Positions 51,494 through 60,190 of a stretch of 64,000 nt of DNA are shown piece by piece. The DNA comes from Bacillota bacterium. Lineage in GTDB: Bacteria > Bacillota > Clostridia > Lachnospirales > Lachnospiraceae. The stretch lies in assembly GCA_023409535.1 (NCBI GenBank), contig JAEYGZ010000038.1:186001-250000 (forward strand), given 5' to 3'. The notes beneath the pieces were generated by a model. That model ran no database searches. It was not told the DNA's origin and was given only the letters and a program-made list of their open reading frames with translations. Made by a program: the position numbers and the translations under genes. The first letter of the stretch is position 1. Every line of letters begins with the position of its first letter.

Positions 51494-52678
51494 ATGAAAA
51501 AGAGAAAAATAATATTGTTATCTACAATTGGTGTATTATCTGTTACTGCAATTATCTGTCTTGTGCTCTTTGCCTTTCAACAGCAGTACAGGCGGGACAG
51601 GATGGATGCCTGGATCGATGATGAGGTACCCACCGTAACCGTAATTCCTACAGCAGCACCTGAAGCCACAATTGCCCCAAGTTCAGCTCCAACGGCTGCT
51701 CCGACTCCGACAAAGGAACCTGCGGGTCCTATTGTTCTTGGTTTTGCAGGCGATGTTAATCTGGATGAGGATTCCTATCCGGTTGCCAAATATGACGCAG
51801 AGGGCAAAGGAATCTTAGGCGTATTATCCGAAGATCTGATAAAGGAGATGAAGGATGCCGACATCATGATGTTAAATAATGAGTTTGCTTACAGCACCAG
51901 AGGTACCGAGGAATCCGATAAATCCTACACCTTCCGGGCTGATCCCAAGCGCGTCGATATCCTGAAGGAAATGGGGGTGGATATTGTATCCCTGGCCAAC
52001 AATCACGCCCTTGACTTTGGTCCGGAGGCTCTGATTGATACCTTCAGTACACTGGATAATGCTGAAATCGACTATGTCGGCGCAGGTGAGCATATTGACC
52101 GGGCAAAGGCACCTGTCTATAAGAAGGTCGGAGATAAAACAATCGCTTATGTCGCAGCCTCCCATGTCATCTTTGCCATGGACTGGTATGCAGGTGATAA
52201 TACCCCCGGTATGATCGGAACCTACGACCCTACATTATTCGTGGAATCCATCAAGGAAGCGAAAGCCAACAGCGATTATGTCGTTGCTTTCATCCATTGG
52301 GGTGTGGAGCGTAACAGTAAGCCGGAGAGCTATCAGCGAAACCTGGCAAAGATCTACATTGATAATGGTGCGGATCTGGTTGTAGGCTGCCATCCTCATG
52401 TAATGCAAGGTCTTGAATTCTACAAAGGAAAGCCCATCGCTTACAGCCTCGGTAATTACTGGTTTAACAATTCTTCCAAGGAATCCGGCCTCCTTAAGCT
52501 GTATCTTGATCCGGACGGCACCACACGTGTTCAATTGCTTCCCGTAATGAATAAGGATACGAAAACCTTTATTCTGACGAAGGAGCAGGACCGGACCAAT
52601 TACTTTAACTATATGCAGGGACTGTCCTATGACGTGGTAATTGATGATGAGGGCTTCGTAACCGAAGACAATAAGTAA
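51494..52678 (+). CDS. CapA-family metallophosphatase-like lipoprotein or membrane protein
   Basis: 394 aa. N-terminal membrane anchor (about 5-26), Ala/Pro/Thr-rich linker, then a CapA (PGA_cap) domain: LGFAGDVNLDED, NNHALDFG, IHWGVE and GCHPHVMQG carry the calcineurin-like metal residues. Two adjacent ATG codons occur; the second (51494) lies 5 bases after GGAGG and is preferred. The family includes poly-gamma-glutamate capsule proteins, but no capB/capC genes are nearby. A cell-surface role is likely. Confidence 0.9.
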   Translation: MKKRKIILLSTIGVLSVTAIICLVLFAFQQQYRRDRMDAWIDDEVPTVTVIPTAAPEATIAPSSAPTAAPTPTKEPAGPIVLGFAGDVNLDEDSYPVAKYDAEGKGILGVLSEDLIKEMKDADIMMLNNEFAYSTRGTEESDKSYTFRADPKRVDILKEMGVDIVSLANNHALDFGPEALIDTFSTLDNAEIDYVGAGEHIDRAKAPVYKKVGDKTIAYVAASHVIFAMDWYAGDNTPGMIGTYDPTLFVESIKEAKANSDYVVAFIHWGVERNSKPESYQRNLAKIYIDNGADLVVGCHPHVMQGLEFYKGKPIAYSLGNYWFNNSSKESGLLKLYLDPDGTTRVQLLPVMNKDTKTFILTKEQDRTNYFNYMQGLSYDVVIDDEGFVTEDNK

Positions 52679-52704
52679 GTAACAGCTGTCTTACATAATA
52701 AAGA

Positions 52705-52788
52705 ACAGGGAAGCTATGAAGTGAACCTCTCCTCCTGAATGTTTCGTCCAGGCAGAGGAGATCTGCTTAACAGCTTCCCTGTATTTTT
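52705..52788 (+). terminator. Terminator after the CapA-like gene
   Basis: ACAGGGAAGCT (52705-52715) pairs with AGCTTCCCTGT (52772-52782), with an inner CTCC/GGAG stem, and ATTTTT follows. Confidence 0.85.
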
Positions 52789-52812
52789 GATGCTCGTTCT
52801 TAATCATGTATT

Positions 52813-53235
52813 CTATACTGAGGTTATCTTAATTAACGTGCGATTATCTGAAATATGTGTATCCTCCGAAGATAAAGCATATTCCAGAGATACCTTAATC
52901 TCTCCGGCTGATTCTTCCACCGTCAGCTTTGCGGTTCTAACCTCAAAGCGCAGGTTCCCGTAGGGTGTCTGATATACAGCCTCCGTGTCATCATTGATAT
53001 CAAAGGACATCTGTGAGACGGCTGCGCCCTTCTTCATCATCTCAACCCGGCTTAAAGATATCTTAAGCATATTCCGGATCAGTTCCTGATCCTCTGTCTG
53101 CTCCTCGTATTGAATATAGTATCTGTCGTTCAGCTCGTGATAGCTGCCTCTGGCAGCAGTAATGATCGGTTCCTCCCAGACTCCTGCTTCACCAAGCTGC
53201 CTTCCTTCTATTCTAACGGTTACTTCCTTCGTCAT
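52813..53235 (-). CDS. DUF1934 protein (YwiB-like)
   Basis: 140 aa, beta-barrel type small protein. EVTVRIEGRQLGE, IQYEEQTED and MSFDINDDTEAVYQTPYGNLRFEVRT are typical DUF1934 blocks. Function is unknown in the family. Divergent from spoIIR. Confidence 0.85.
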   Translation of the reverse strand: MTKEVTVRIEGRQLGEAGVWEEPIITAARGSYHELNDRYYIQYEEQTEDQELIRNMLKISLSRVEMMKKGAAVSQMSFDINDDTEAVYQTPYGNLRFEVRTAKLTVEESAGEIKVSLEYALSSEDTHISDNRTLIKITSV

Positions 53236-53367
53236 CTCACACCTTCGTTCTATTTTATATCTTTCCCGTGATATCTTGCACAGGACTTTATGCTGCTATT
53301 TTTGCTACCTTATTGTACTACATAGAGAAGGCTAATTCAAGGGATGCAACATTCTAACCGCTTCTTC

Positions 53368-53396
53368 GTATAATCCAAAATATTCTGGTAAGACTT
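53368..53396 (+). promoter_or_regulatory. Sigma-F-like promoter of spoIIR
   Basis: GTATA (53368-53372), 14 bases, GGTAAGACTT (53387-53396), close to the sigma-F pattern GYATA-N15-GGnnAnAnTR, about 34 bases before the start codon. spoIIR is a known forespore sigma-F gene in spore formers. Confidence 0.6.
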
Positions 53397-53429
53397 AAGA
53401 GGTATTCAATAGAAATTACGGAGGCAATA

Positions 53430-54215
53430 ATGAAGACCCATATCATAACATCACAAAATCATATAATTAAAGCAAATACATTAGAAGCTCACAAAGCCGA
53501 CGGGAGGAATATTATGCCTGATCTGTCCCGGCAGCCGGCAGCAGAACATACACCTGATATACCGATACATAGTAAGCGCTCCGATCATAAATTCAACTTT
53601 TTACTGCTCTTTTTTATTTTATTCTTCTCCGGTGCTTTCGCCATGCTGATTAGGGTTGATGCTTTGAACGAGAAAGATATTCAGCACGGAATTGCAGAAA
53701 AGATATTGCGCTTTCACGTGCTGGCCAACAGCGACAGTAACGAGGACCAGGCTTTAAAGCTCATTGTTAAGGATACTCTGGTCACCTATCTTACCCCTTT
53801 GGTTAAGGATGCCGCCGATATCACCCAGGTCAGAACTATCGTTACCGGTCAGCTCACCCAGCTAAAAGAATTGGCACAAAGTACGATCCGACAGCAGGGC
53901 TGCTCCTACCCTGTTACCGTGTCCCTGGAGGAAACCTATTTTCCCTTAAAGATTTATGGTAAATTCACCTTTCCTCCCGGTTATTATCAGGCGCTCAGGG
54001 TAAAGATCGGCAAGGCGGAAGGGCAGAACTGGTGGTGTGTTATGTTTCCTCCCTTATGCTTTGTCGACGAAACCTATAATATCGTCGATGAGAACTCCGG
54101 CGATAAATTATTGCAGCTGCTCTCCGATGAAGAATATGACGAGCTCCTCCAAAAGAAGGTCCCGGTAAAGATAAGATTTAAATTATTGGATAAGATTAAA
54201 GAATTACTGACTTAG
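53430..54215 (+). CDS. spoIIR: Stage II sporulation protein R
   Basis: 261 aa. LRFHVLANSDSNEDQALKL is the family hallmark, followed by the conserved YPVTVSLEETYFPLKIYG and GQNWWCVMFPPLCF. About 50 extra N-terminal residues and a membrane segment (about 54-72) precede it. GGAGG is 5 bases before the ATG; an inner ATG at 53515 with GGAGG also exists. SpoIIR made in the forespore triggers SpoIIGA processing of pro-sigma-E. Confidence 0.93.
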   Translation: MKTHIITSQNHIIKANTLEAHKADGRNIMPDLSRQPAAEHTPDIPIHSKRSDHKFNFLLLFFILFFSGAFAMLIRVDALNEKDIQHGIAEKILRFHVLANSDSNEDQALKLIVKDTLVTYLTPLVKDAADITQVRTIVTGQLTQLKELAQSTIRQQGCSYPVTVSLEETYFPLKIYGKFTFPPGYYQALRVKIGKAEGQNWWCVMFPPLCFVDETYNIVDENSGDKLLQLLSDEEYDELLQKKVPVKIRFKLLDKIKELLT

Positions 54216-54227
54216 CTAATCATTAAA

Positions 54228-54261
54228 GGCATTCCGAATTATTTTATATTTCCGGAATGCC
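54228..54261 (+). terminator. Hairpin after spoIIR
   Basis: GGCATTCCG (54228-54236) pairs with CGGAATGCC (54253-54261), 13 bases past the stop. Confidence 0.7.
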
Positions 54262-54282
54262 TGATTTATATTTCTTCATCAT

Positions 54283-54314
54283 AAAAGCCGGCGGCTTGTG
54301 ATAGCCGGCTTTTT
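54283..54314 (+). terminator. Second terminator between spoIIR and ispE
   Basis: AAAAGCCGGC (54283-54292) and GCCGGCTTTT (54304-54313) form a 10-bp stem with a T tail. Confidence 0.88.
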
Positions 54315-54405
54315 GATTCGGTTGTAACAGCTTTCATGATATGATAAAATAGGGATATGCGTCATAGCCTGTGAAAAGGCGAGACAAGCTCTTACGGAGG
54401 TACCT

Positions 54406-55287
54406 ATGAACTCAATTACGGTAAATGCCTATGCAAAGATAAATCTTGGACTCGATGTACTGCGAAAAAGACCGGACGGATACCACGATGTCAGTATGAT
54501 CATGCAGTCATTGGATCTGCATGATACGATTGCCATTACCCGGTCTGAGACCAGGGATATAGCCCTGGCTACAAATCTATCCTATCTGCCCAGCAATCAG
54601 GATAACCTTATATATAAGGCCGCAGCATTGTTTTTGGATACTCTTGGTATTCAAGAGGGCTTAACGATAAATCTTGAAAAGAATATTCCTGTTGCCGCAG
54701 GTCTCGCAGGCGGCAGCTCTGATGCAGCAGCGACTCTGATGGGGCTAAATCACCTATATCATGCCGGGCTGCCAATTGAGGAACTGAAGCTGCTGGGTGT
54801 AAAATTAGGTGCCGATGTTCCGTATTGTATCATGCTTGGTACGGCACTATCCGAGGGTATTGGTGAGGTTCTCACTCCACTGGCGCATATGCCATCCTGC
54901 TCCATCCTTCTGGTGAAGCCGGATATCAGCGTTTCCACCAAATATGTATATGAAAATCTTAGGCTGAATGCTTCTGTCATCCATCCGGACATTGCTTCCA
55001 TGAAAGAAGCATTAACCAGAGGAGATCTTTATTCCCTGGCAAAAACCATGGATAATATTCTTCAAACAGTTACCGTGAAGGAATATCCCATCATCTCGGA
55101 TATCAAAGACAAGATGAAGGAACTCGGTGCCCTGACCGCATTAATGAGCGGCAGCGGCCCAACCGTATTCGGCATCTATCCCAACCGCAATCTGGCCAAG
55201 AAAGCCCTGGCCTACTTTAAGCTGCATCAGCACTACGGCAAACAGGTTTTTCTCACAAGCCCCTATTGGCCTACGGACCGTTCATAG
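54406..55287 (+). CDS. ispE: 4-diphosphocytidyl-2-C-methyl-D-erythritol kinase
   Basis: 293 aa GHMP kinase. VNAYAKINLGLDVLRKRPDGYH at the N-terminus, ATP loop PVAAGLAGGSSDAAAT (about 102-117) and C-terminal ALMSGSGPTVFG are complete. Catalyses the ATP-dependent step of the non-mevalonate isoprenoid pathway. GGAGG is 7 bases before the ATG. Confidence 0.96.
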   Translation: MNSITVNAYAKINLGLDVLRKRPDGYHDVSMIMQSLDLHDTIAITRSETRDIALATNLSYLPSNQDNLIYKAAALFLDTLGIQEGLTINLEKNIPVAAGLAGGSSDAAATLMGLNHLYHAGLPIEELKLLGVKLGADVPYCIMLGTALSEGIGEVLTPLAHMPSCSILLVKPDISVSTKYVYENLRLNASVIHPDIASMKEALTRGDLYSLAKTMDNILQTVTVKEYPIISDIKDKMKELGALTALMSGSGPTVFGIYPNRNLAKKALAYFKLHQHYGKQVFLTSPYWPTDRS

Positions 55288-55307
55288 CATTTTATAACCA
55301 TAAATAA

Positions 55308-55395
55308 AGCCGGAGACCCTGATATGATTTCTCTAAAGCAGACAGATTAAAAATCTGTTACTTTGGAGGAAGCATATCACCCCAGGTCTCCGGCT
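55308..55395. terminator. Bidirectional terminator between ispE and the 55413-56012 gene
   Basis: AGCCGGAGACC (55308-55318) pairs with GGTCTCCGGCT (55385-55395); further inner pairing includes GATATG/CATATC and ACAGATT/AATCTGT. It serves both convergent genes. Confidence 0.85.
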
Positions 55396-55412
55396 AATTT
55401 ATTGTACTTGAT

Positions 55413-56012
55413 TTATTGAGACTCTTTTCCGTCCCGCCAAGCCTCCAGTTTGCTTATCGTTGAATCTATGGTCTTCTTGCATAGATCGGGAAGTTCTCCG
55501 CCCCAGGCCTTAGCTGCTTCCTCAAAGCCCTTCTTTACAGCGCCGATCAACTCGTCCGCCTTGGAAGGATCACTGCCGGAAAGTGCCTTTGCAAATTCCA
55601 CCATCCGGTTGGAGGTTTGCTCAGCACCCCAATATCCATCCTCCGCAATATCCTTTTGCGCCTGTAATCTGGTCTCATCATCAACCTGAACCTTGCCTTC
55701 GCGAAGTAATTGATAGAGATCCGTTGCTTCCGTAACAGTCTCTTCCTGCTGCAGAAGAAGCTTATTTACTAAATCCCTTAAGCTCTGGGTATGTCTTTCT
55801 GCTTCCGCCTTCAGGCGGTCAATGGTAACCTGATCTCTGGTATATACTTTCTTTGACAGCTCCGCTTCCGGTTCACTTTTTTCATAAACTGCGGCTGCCT
55901 CGGCCTCCGGCTGCTTTGCCTGATCCTTTTTCGCGCTCTGTGCGGTTTTTGAACGTGATGCGGAATTACTTTCATAGCTTTGTGCTGCATTCGATATTCC
56001 ATTTACACTCAT
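55413..56012 (-). CDS. Coiled-coil protein of unknown function
   Basis: 199 aa, soluble and charged. The N-terminal 55 residues are Ser/Ala/Gln/Lys-rich and probably disordered; residues 60-125 (RDQVTIDRLKAEAERHTQSL) look like coiled coil; the C-terminus has ALSGSDPSKADELIGAVKKGFEEA, conserved-looking. The MSVNGISN start resembles flagellar-associated proteins, but no domain is recognisable. GAGGAT-type ribosome site upstream. It is monocistronic. Confidence 0.8.
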   Translation of the reverse strand: MSVNGISNAAQSYESNSASRSKTAQSAKKDQAKQPEAEAAAVYEKSEPEAELSKKVYTRDQVTIDRLKAEAERHTQSLRDLVNKLLLQQEETVTEATDLYQLLREGKVQVDDETRLQAQKDIAEDGYWGAEQTSNRMVEFAKALSGSDPSKADELIGAVKKGFEEAAKAWGGELPDLCKKTIDSTISKLEAWRDGKESQ

Positions 56013-56172
56013 TGTAACATCCTCCTTGATCTGATATACGATAACCTTCTGCCTTCCCTGGCTGTATCTTTGTACTCACTATTTCGGATGATTTGAGTAA
56101 TTTGTTAATAGTGATATCAGATTTACTTCATTCGGCAGGCAGGAAAACAATTACCCGCTTCTTAATGAAAAC

Positions 56173-56209
56173 ACTCCCTGCGAGGCCATTTACGAACGAC
56201 GCAGGGAGT
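56173..56209 (-). terminator. Terminator after the SPOCS/LysM gene
   Basis: ACTCCCTGCG (56173-56182) pairs with CGCAGGGAGT (56200-56209), followed by GTTTTC on the minus strand. Confidence 0.82.
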
Positions 56210-56240
56210 ATTATTAGGAAGAAAATCCATGACAATATAC

Positions 56241-57809
56241 TTATAATACGGTATCCACCTTTTTCATGATAATCAGCTTATCGCCTTCTGCAATCCGGTC
56301 ATCCTCCAGATCATTGATTGCCATGATGTTATCCACAGTTGTGTAATATTTCTTAGCAATATTCCACAAAGAATCATTTCTTTTCACAACATAACCGATG
56401 ATACCCGGCATTGACTGCAGCTTCTCAATATCCAGAGGTGCCGCAACCACATCTGTGATAATCGGCTCGGTGATGATATCAAATACAATACTGTTCAGAT
56501 TGATGGTTGCCTTAACCTCAATCTCCTCGCTGTCCAGCATCATAACACTGAGCTGGTCGATACTGGGCTTGATCTCATAATTGCTGCCCGGTTTCATACC
56601 CTTCAGCTCGATCACCTGTGTAAATGGTATCGCCCCCTTCAGGGAATTAAGCGGCTTTGTATCCTCTTCTGAGATATACAGCAGGTTTACTTCAATAATT
56701 CCATCCACCTGAAGCTCCGTGCCTTCCGCATAAACATCATCAATCTTGATATCTCCGTTGGCATGGCAGATCTGAAGTATCCGGGGCTGATTCTCCATGA
56801 CATGAATCCGGTCTGCAATACGGTATTTACTGTTATTTTTAATCACGAGATTCTCGTAGTCCGCATAACGAACCACAGGAGTTATTTCCATTACAGGACT
56901 GTAGACATCACAAAGAATTTCCGGCTCGCAGGTTTCATATACCTTAATACCAAGATCGAGAATCACTTCCAGGTCAAGAAGCCTTTCCTCTCCGTCCTGA
57001 TCCGATTTTACATCCAGATTCTTGCTGGCGATACTAAAGGTAATATCATCAATCATATCCTCCGTACAGCCGTTGCAATCAACCGTGCCGCTGAAGGGAA
57101 TGTCCGTCTCATAATATTCGATGGGATTTTCCTCAGCCTCACTGGTATAAAGGATAAACACCGGAAGCTCGCCCTTAATGGTAAAACGGTCATCCATGAG
57201 TCTTACTTCAACGTTACTCAACCCAATGTCCTGGTATAATAAGGAAGTAATATTTCCTTTATTGGAAGGGATGGTAACCTCATCTTTGATCCGGTAGGTA
57301 TCCTTCTTATTAATTGCAACATTGGTAACCTCAATCTGCTTATTTATGTATTGAATATCCTCGGAGCCTTCGACCATAACTGCGGTCTCCTCATCATACA
57401 GCTCCTCGACCGCCACATATAAACGAACTAACGCTCTTACACTCAGCTTTCTGGAATTAATTAAACCTGTGGACAGGTCCTCAAGCTCCCATTTCACAAG
57501 CGGATCATCCTCGGCACAGGCAACATCCATATTGATCATTTCATCAAACGGAATCTCTCCGAAGATATTTTGAATCGGTCTCTGATCTCCTTCACACAAA
57601 TAGAGAACATTAAACCGGAGGCCTCCTTTAACAACCAGCTTTCCATTCAAAGCTTTAATATCATTGATTCTTATTTCACCCTGCCCGGTAATAATCTGAT
57701 CAATGTCCGGTTTGACATCGGGGACATTGAAGTCATCGTCCAATGTAAGCTGCAGGGTGCTCTTACATTTTAATTTATTCATATGAATATTCTTTTTGAT
57801 CAAATCCAC
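56241..57809 (-). CDS. SPOCS (DUF3794)/LysM spore-associated protein
   Basis: 522 aa from a GTG with AAGGAGGG 7 bases upstream. Three DUF3794/SPOCS repeats (about 20-120, 150-260, 310-410; each with a VLYxxE or LLYISEE strand) are followed by a C-terminal LysM domain (about 470-518, VVKRNDSLWNIAKKYYTT). Similar to SpoVID/SafA-like coat assembly proteins that anchor to the spore surface. It lies next to veg and ispE, a common clostridial arrangement. Confidence 0.9.
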   Translation of the reverse strand: MDLIKKNIHMNKLKCKSTLQLTLDDDFNVPDVKPDIDQIITGQGEIRINDIKALNGKLVVKGGLRFNVLYLCEGDQRPIQNIFGEIPFDEMINMDVACAEDDPLVKWELEDLSTGLINSRKLSVRALVRLYVAVEELYDEETAVMVEGSEDIQYINKQIEVTNVAINKKDTYRIKDEVTIPSNKGNITSLLYQDIGLSNVEVRLMDDRFTIKGELPVFILYTSEAEENPIEYYETDIPFSGTVDCNGCTEDMIDDITFSIASKNLDVKSDQDGEERLLDLEVILDLGIKVYETCEPEILCDVYSPVMEITPVVRYADYENLVIKNNSKYRIADRIHVMENQPRILQICHANGDIKIDDVYAEGTELQVDGIIEVNLLYISEEDTKPLNSLKGAIPFTQVIELKGMKPGSNYEIKPSIDQLSVMMLDSEEIEVKATINLNSIVFDIITEPIITDVVAAPLDIEKLQSMPGIIGYVVKRNDSLWNIAKKYYTTVDNIMAINDLEDDRIAEGDKLIIMKKVDTVL

Positions 57810-57887
57810 TAACAATCCCTCCTTAAATTTGGACATACGATGTTACCTCTGTCATATCTTATTCGGGGATATTAGGATTTATACCAT

Positions 57888-57926
57888 GAAAAAAGCTAAA
57901 ACCCTGTCATTCGGTTTTAGCTTCAT
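57888..57926 (-). terminator. veg terminator
   Basis: AAGCTAAAACC and GGTTTTAGCTT form an 11-bp stem, and a T run follows on the minus strand. Confidence 0.85.
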
Positions 57927-57951
57927 TTTATCTTATTTATCTGCATACTGT

Positions 57952-58197
57952 TTAACTGCAAAGTATCAGCTCCACGTCCTTGGTTAAAATATCGGTATAA
58001 CTATACGAAACAACTCTCACCGGCATATTTTCTTTCTCCTGTATCTTAATCAGGAATATGCTTGGATAGGTTTCGGAGATAACTCCTTCTGTTACGTCTA
58101 CCTTATGTCTCCCCCGGTTGATACGAATTTTAACTCTCTTCCCGGTTTGATTCATGACAGCATTCCGAACAGTGTTAACATCATTTTGCTTCATCAT
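57952..58197 (-). CDS. veg: Veg family protein
   Basis: 81 aa. VNTVRNAVMNQTGKRVKIRIN and GRHKVDVTEGVISETYPSIFLI match the Veg (DUF1021) family of small proteins linked to biofilm and spore outgrowth in Bacillus. GAGGAG 6 bases before the first of two ATG codons. It has a consensus promoter. Confidence 0.93.
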   Translation of the reverse strand: MMKQNDVNTVRNAVMNQTGKRVKIRINRGRHKVDVTEGVISETYPSIFLIKIQEKENMPVRVVSYSYTDILTKDVELILCS

Positions 58198-58200
58198 TAT

Positions 58201-58556
58201 TTTCTCCTCACCAATGCCTCATCCAAATAAATCTGTAACAAACTACATGCTTCGCATGCAGTATAACATAAAAATCACGAAACGTCAATAAATTTTCAGA
58301 CAATTCAGATGTATTACGGCGAGTTGTATTTATAAATTTGCACATGAAACTAAAATTTTTTTGGTAATTATTATGGAATAATTTCACATATTCAGTTTAT
58401 CTTAACAGAGGCTATTCCAAATTATGCACAAAAACCCTACGGTATTTTAAAACAAAACCGTCAAATTCACATATTTGCCAAACCACAAGATATTGTCGTG
58501 TGGTTTCGTTCCCCACCTAAATATTGTTATTATTCCCCATATTTGTCAAAGACCTG
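58201..58556. other. Intergenic region upstream of veg
   Basis: Contains the veg promoter (58260-58288) and a hairpin AAACCACA/TGTGGTTT (58480-58506), probably ending the PrcB-type gene transcript. The remainder is AT-rich with no coding signal. Confidence 0.7.
58260..58288 (-). promoter_or_regulatory. veg promoter
   Basis: TTGACG (58288-58283), 17-base spacer, TATACT (58265-58260) on the minus strand; about 60 bases before the start. Confidence 0.8.
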
Positions 58557-58973
58557 CTATTCAAACACAATCCGCTCTTCCCTAAATTCCGTCTTTACGA
58601 CAACATACGGATAGGATACTCCCTGGGATACCACATCCTCCAATGAGGGGCCGATCAGATTGGTGTTGACATAGATGGCGTTGCTGGTCAGATACAGTTC
58701 ATCTACAGAAATGCTGTAGCCTCCGCTGTTTTGCTTTCCATATCCCACTACGATATACAGACTATCCTTGTTGGTATAGGATAGCTTGAAGGGTTCCTCC
58801 TTTTTCTCATCAATAATTTCCTTTAATTCACCCGGTAAATCAGCATCCTCCACCACCGTAAATTCAAGATCCCTGATCTTCTTGACATCGGTATCCTCCT
58901 GCTTGCAGGCTGCCAAGCCTAAGACAGTTATTATAAAGGTAAGAAACAGAGTGACCGTTCTAAACCTCCTCAT
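58557..58973 (-). CDS. PrcB-domain lipoprotein
   Basis: 138 aa. A lipoprotein signal ends GLAAC; the domain (DLEFTVVEDADLPGELKEI, SLYIVVGYGKQNSGGYSISV) matches the PrcB_C family of protease-complex subunits. ATG at 58973 has GGAGG 5 bases upstream. No partner protease is adjacent. Surface-located, function unknown. Confidence 0.82.
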   Translation of the reverse strand: MRRFRTVTLFLTFIITVLGLAACKQEDTDVKKIRDLEFTVVEDADLPGELKEIIDEKKEEPFKLSYTNKDSLYIVVGYGKQNSGGYSISVDELYLTSNAIYVNTNLIGPSLEDVVSQGVSYPYVVVKTEFREERIVFE

Positions 58974-59049
58974 TATGGCCTCCATAGATTTATTCCTTAT
59001 TCCATTCTATGACTCGTACAGCAAAATCATTCGATATTTACAAAAGATC

Positions 59050-59898
59050 TCATGATATCTGGGCTGTGATTTGTCTGCGGTATTCACTTGGCGTCATGTG
59101 ATAGATTTCTTTAAATGCCCTGTTGAAGGTACGCTGGCTTTCAAAACCGGAATCGACACTTATCCGCGTCAGGGTGTAGCTTGTGGATTGAATCAAGGTC
59201 AAGGCAAAGTTTGCCCGGATATAATTAATATATTGGTTAAAGTTCGTATTCAGCTTGGAGGAGAAAATCCTGGAAAGATAGTATTTGCTTACATTCAGAT
59301 GATTCGCCAGCTCCGTAAGGGTCAGGCTTTCCTGAAAATGCTCCGATACATAATTGACAATCAGGTGGGTCAGATCATAATTCTCGATGTCCTTATTCCT
59401 GGCCAGCTCCACAATGGGCAGAATCCTGGAAAAAATCAAAAGCAGCAAGGCACGGCAGGCATTCAGATCATGCCCTTCATGATATTCCTTCTCAAGCTCT
59501 GCGATGGCAAAGCTTACATTTGTATGAAGCTTTTCCGCAGAAATAAACGGTTTGGTAGGATAATAGCTGGTCATTCTTTTAAAAAAATCCCCCGTAAGAT
59601 CCAGACTGCATATGGCAATTATAATCTGGCTTCCTTCTTCCCCTGATGCATAGCTGTGAATGGCATTGGGGAATACAATCGCAAAATCCCCCTTCTCAAG
59701 CAGCTTCGTCTGATTGAATATGGTGACTTCCGTTACACCGCTCACCACATAGAGCAGCTCCACCTGACTGTGCAAATGCGCCGGAAAGTGAAAATTATTC
59801 GCATAGAATACCCGTAATTCCTCGTGTTTATTTTCGTAAAAAGGCGTCATCCCCTGTTCCTCCAATACAGCAATATTTGGCTTGGTATTGATATGCAT
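59050..59898 (-). CDS. AraC-family transcriptional regulator with cupin sensor
   Basis: 282 aa. N-terminal cupin (about 35-120; FPAHLHSQVELLYVV) and a C-terminal double helix-turn-helix (about 180-280; LTLTELANHLNVSKYYLSRIF, HMTPSEYRRQI). ATG at 59898 has only a weak ribosome site. Divergent from the ThuA/oxidoreductase operon, which it probably activates in response to a sugar derivative. Confidence 0.9.
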   Translation of the reverse strand: MHINTKPNIAVLEEQGMTPFYENKHEELRVFYANNFHFPAHLHSQVELLYVVSGVTEVTIFNQTKLLEKGDFAIVFPNAIHSYASGEEGSQIIIAICSLDLTGDFFKRMTSYYPTKPFISAEKLHTNVSFAIAELEKEYHEGHDLNACRALLLLIFSRILPIVELARNKDIENYDLTHLIVNYVSEHFQESLTLTELANHLNVSKYYLSRIFSSKLNTNFNQYINYIRANFALTLIQSTSYTLTRISVDSGFESQRTFNRAFKEIYHMTPSEYRRQITAQIS

Positions 59899-59999
59899 TG
59901 TCCCGCGCAAATATATACAATTGATATAATACAATTAGAAATACCTTTGATATTTCATAGAATATCACAAGATAAGCTTTTAGAAAAGGGGGTTATTGC

Positions 60000-60190
60000 A
60001 TGAATCACAAGTTAGCAATCATCGGCTATGGCGCATGGGTGACTGGCACTATCGCAGCATTACCGAATCCATAGATCCTGCTGGCATATGTGCGGAACTA
60101 ATTGTAAAACCGGAACAGGCGCTGCCGTGTCATGACGCTGATCGATTTGATCGCCTGTATCCTGTAGAATATAGAACGGAGGTTATTCCT
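60000..60190 (+). pseudogene. Frameshifted 5' remnant of a Gfo/Idh/MocA oxidoreductase
   Basis: After AAGGGGG and an ATG at 60000 the frame reads MNHKLAIIGYGA, a typical NAD-binding start, then stops at TAG. Shifting frame near 60032 restores MGDWHYRSITES, the expected continuation. Two bases appear to be missing in the glycine loop. Sequence similar to the family ends within about 60 codons and the ThuA gene begins at once. The rest of the gene is deleted. Confidence 0.6.

Noticed and set aside
59996..60190. N-terminal extension of the ThuA protein from a TTG codon
   Set aside because: The extension has oxidoreductase-like sequence, no ribosome site, and the ATG at 60191 follows GGAGG.
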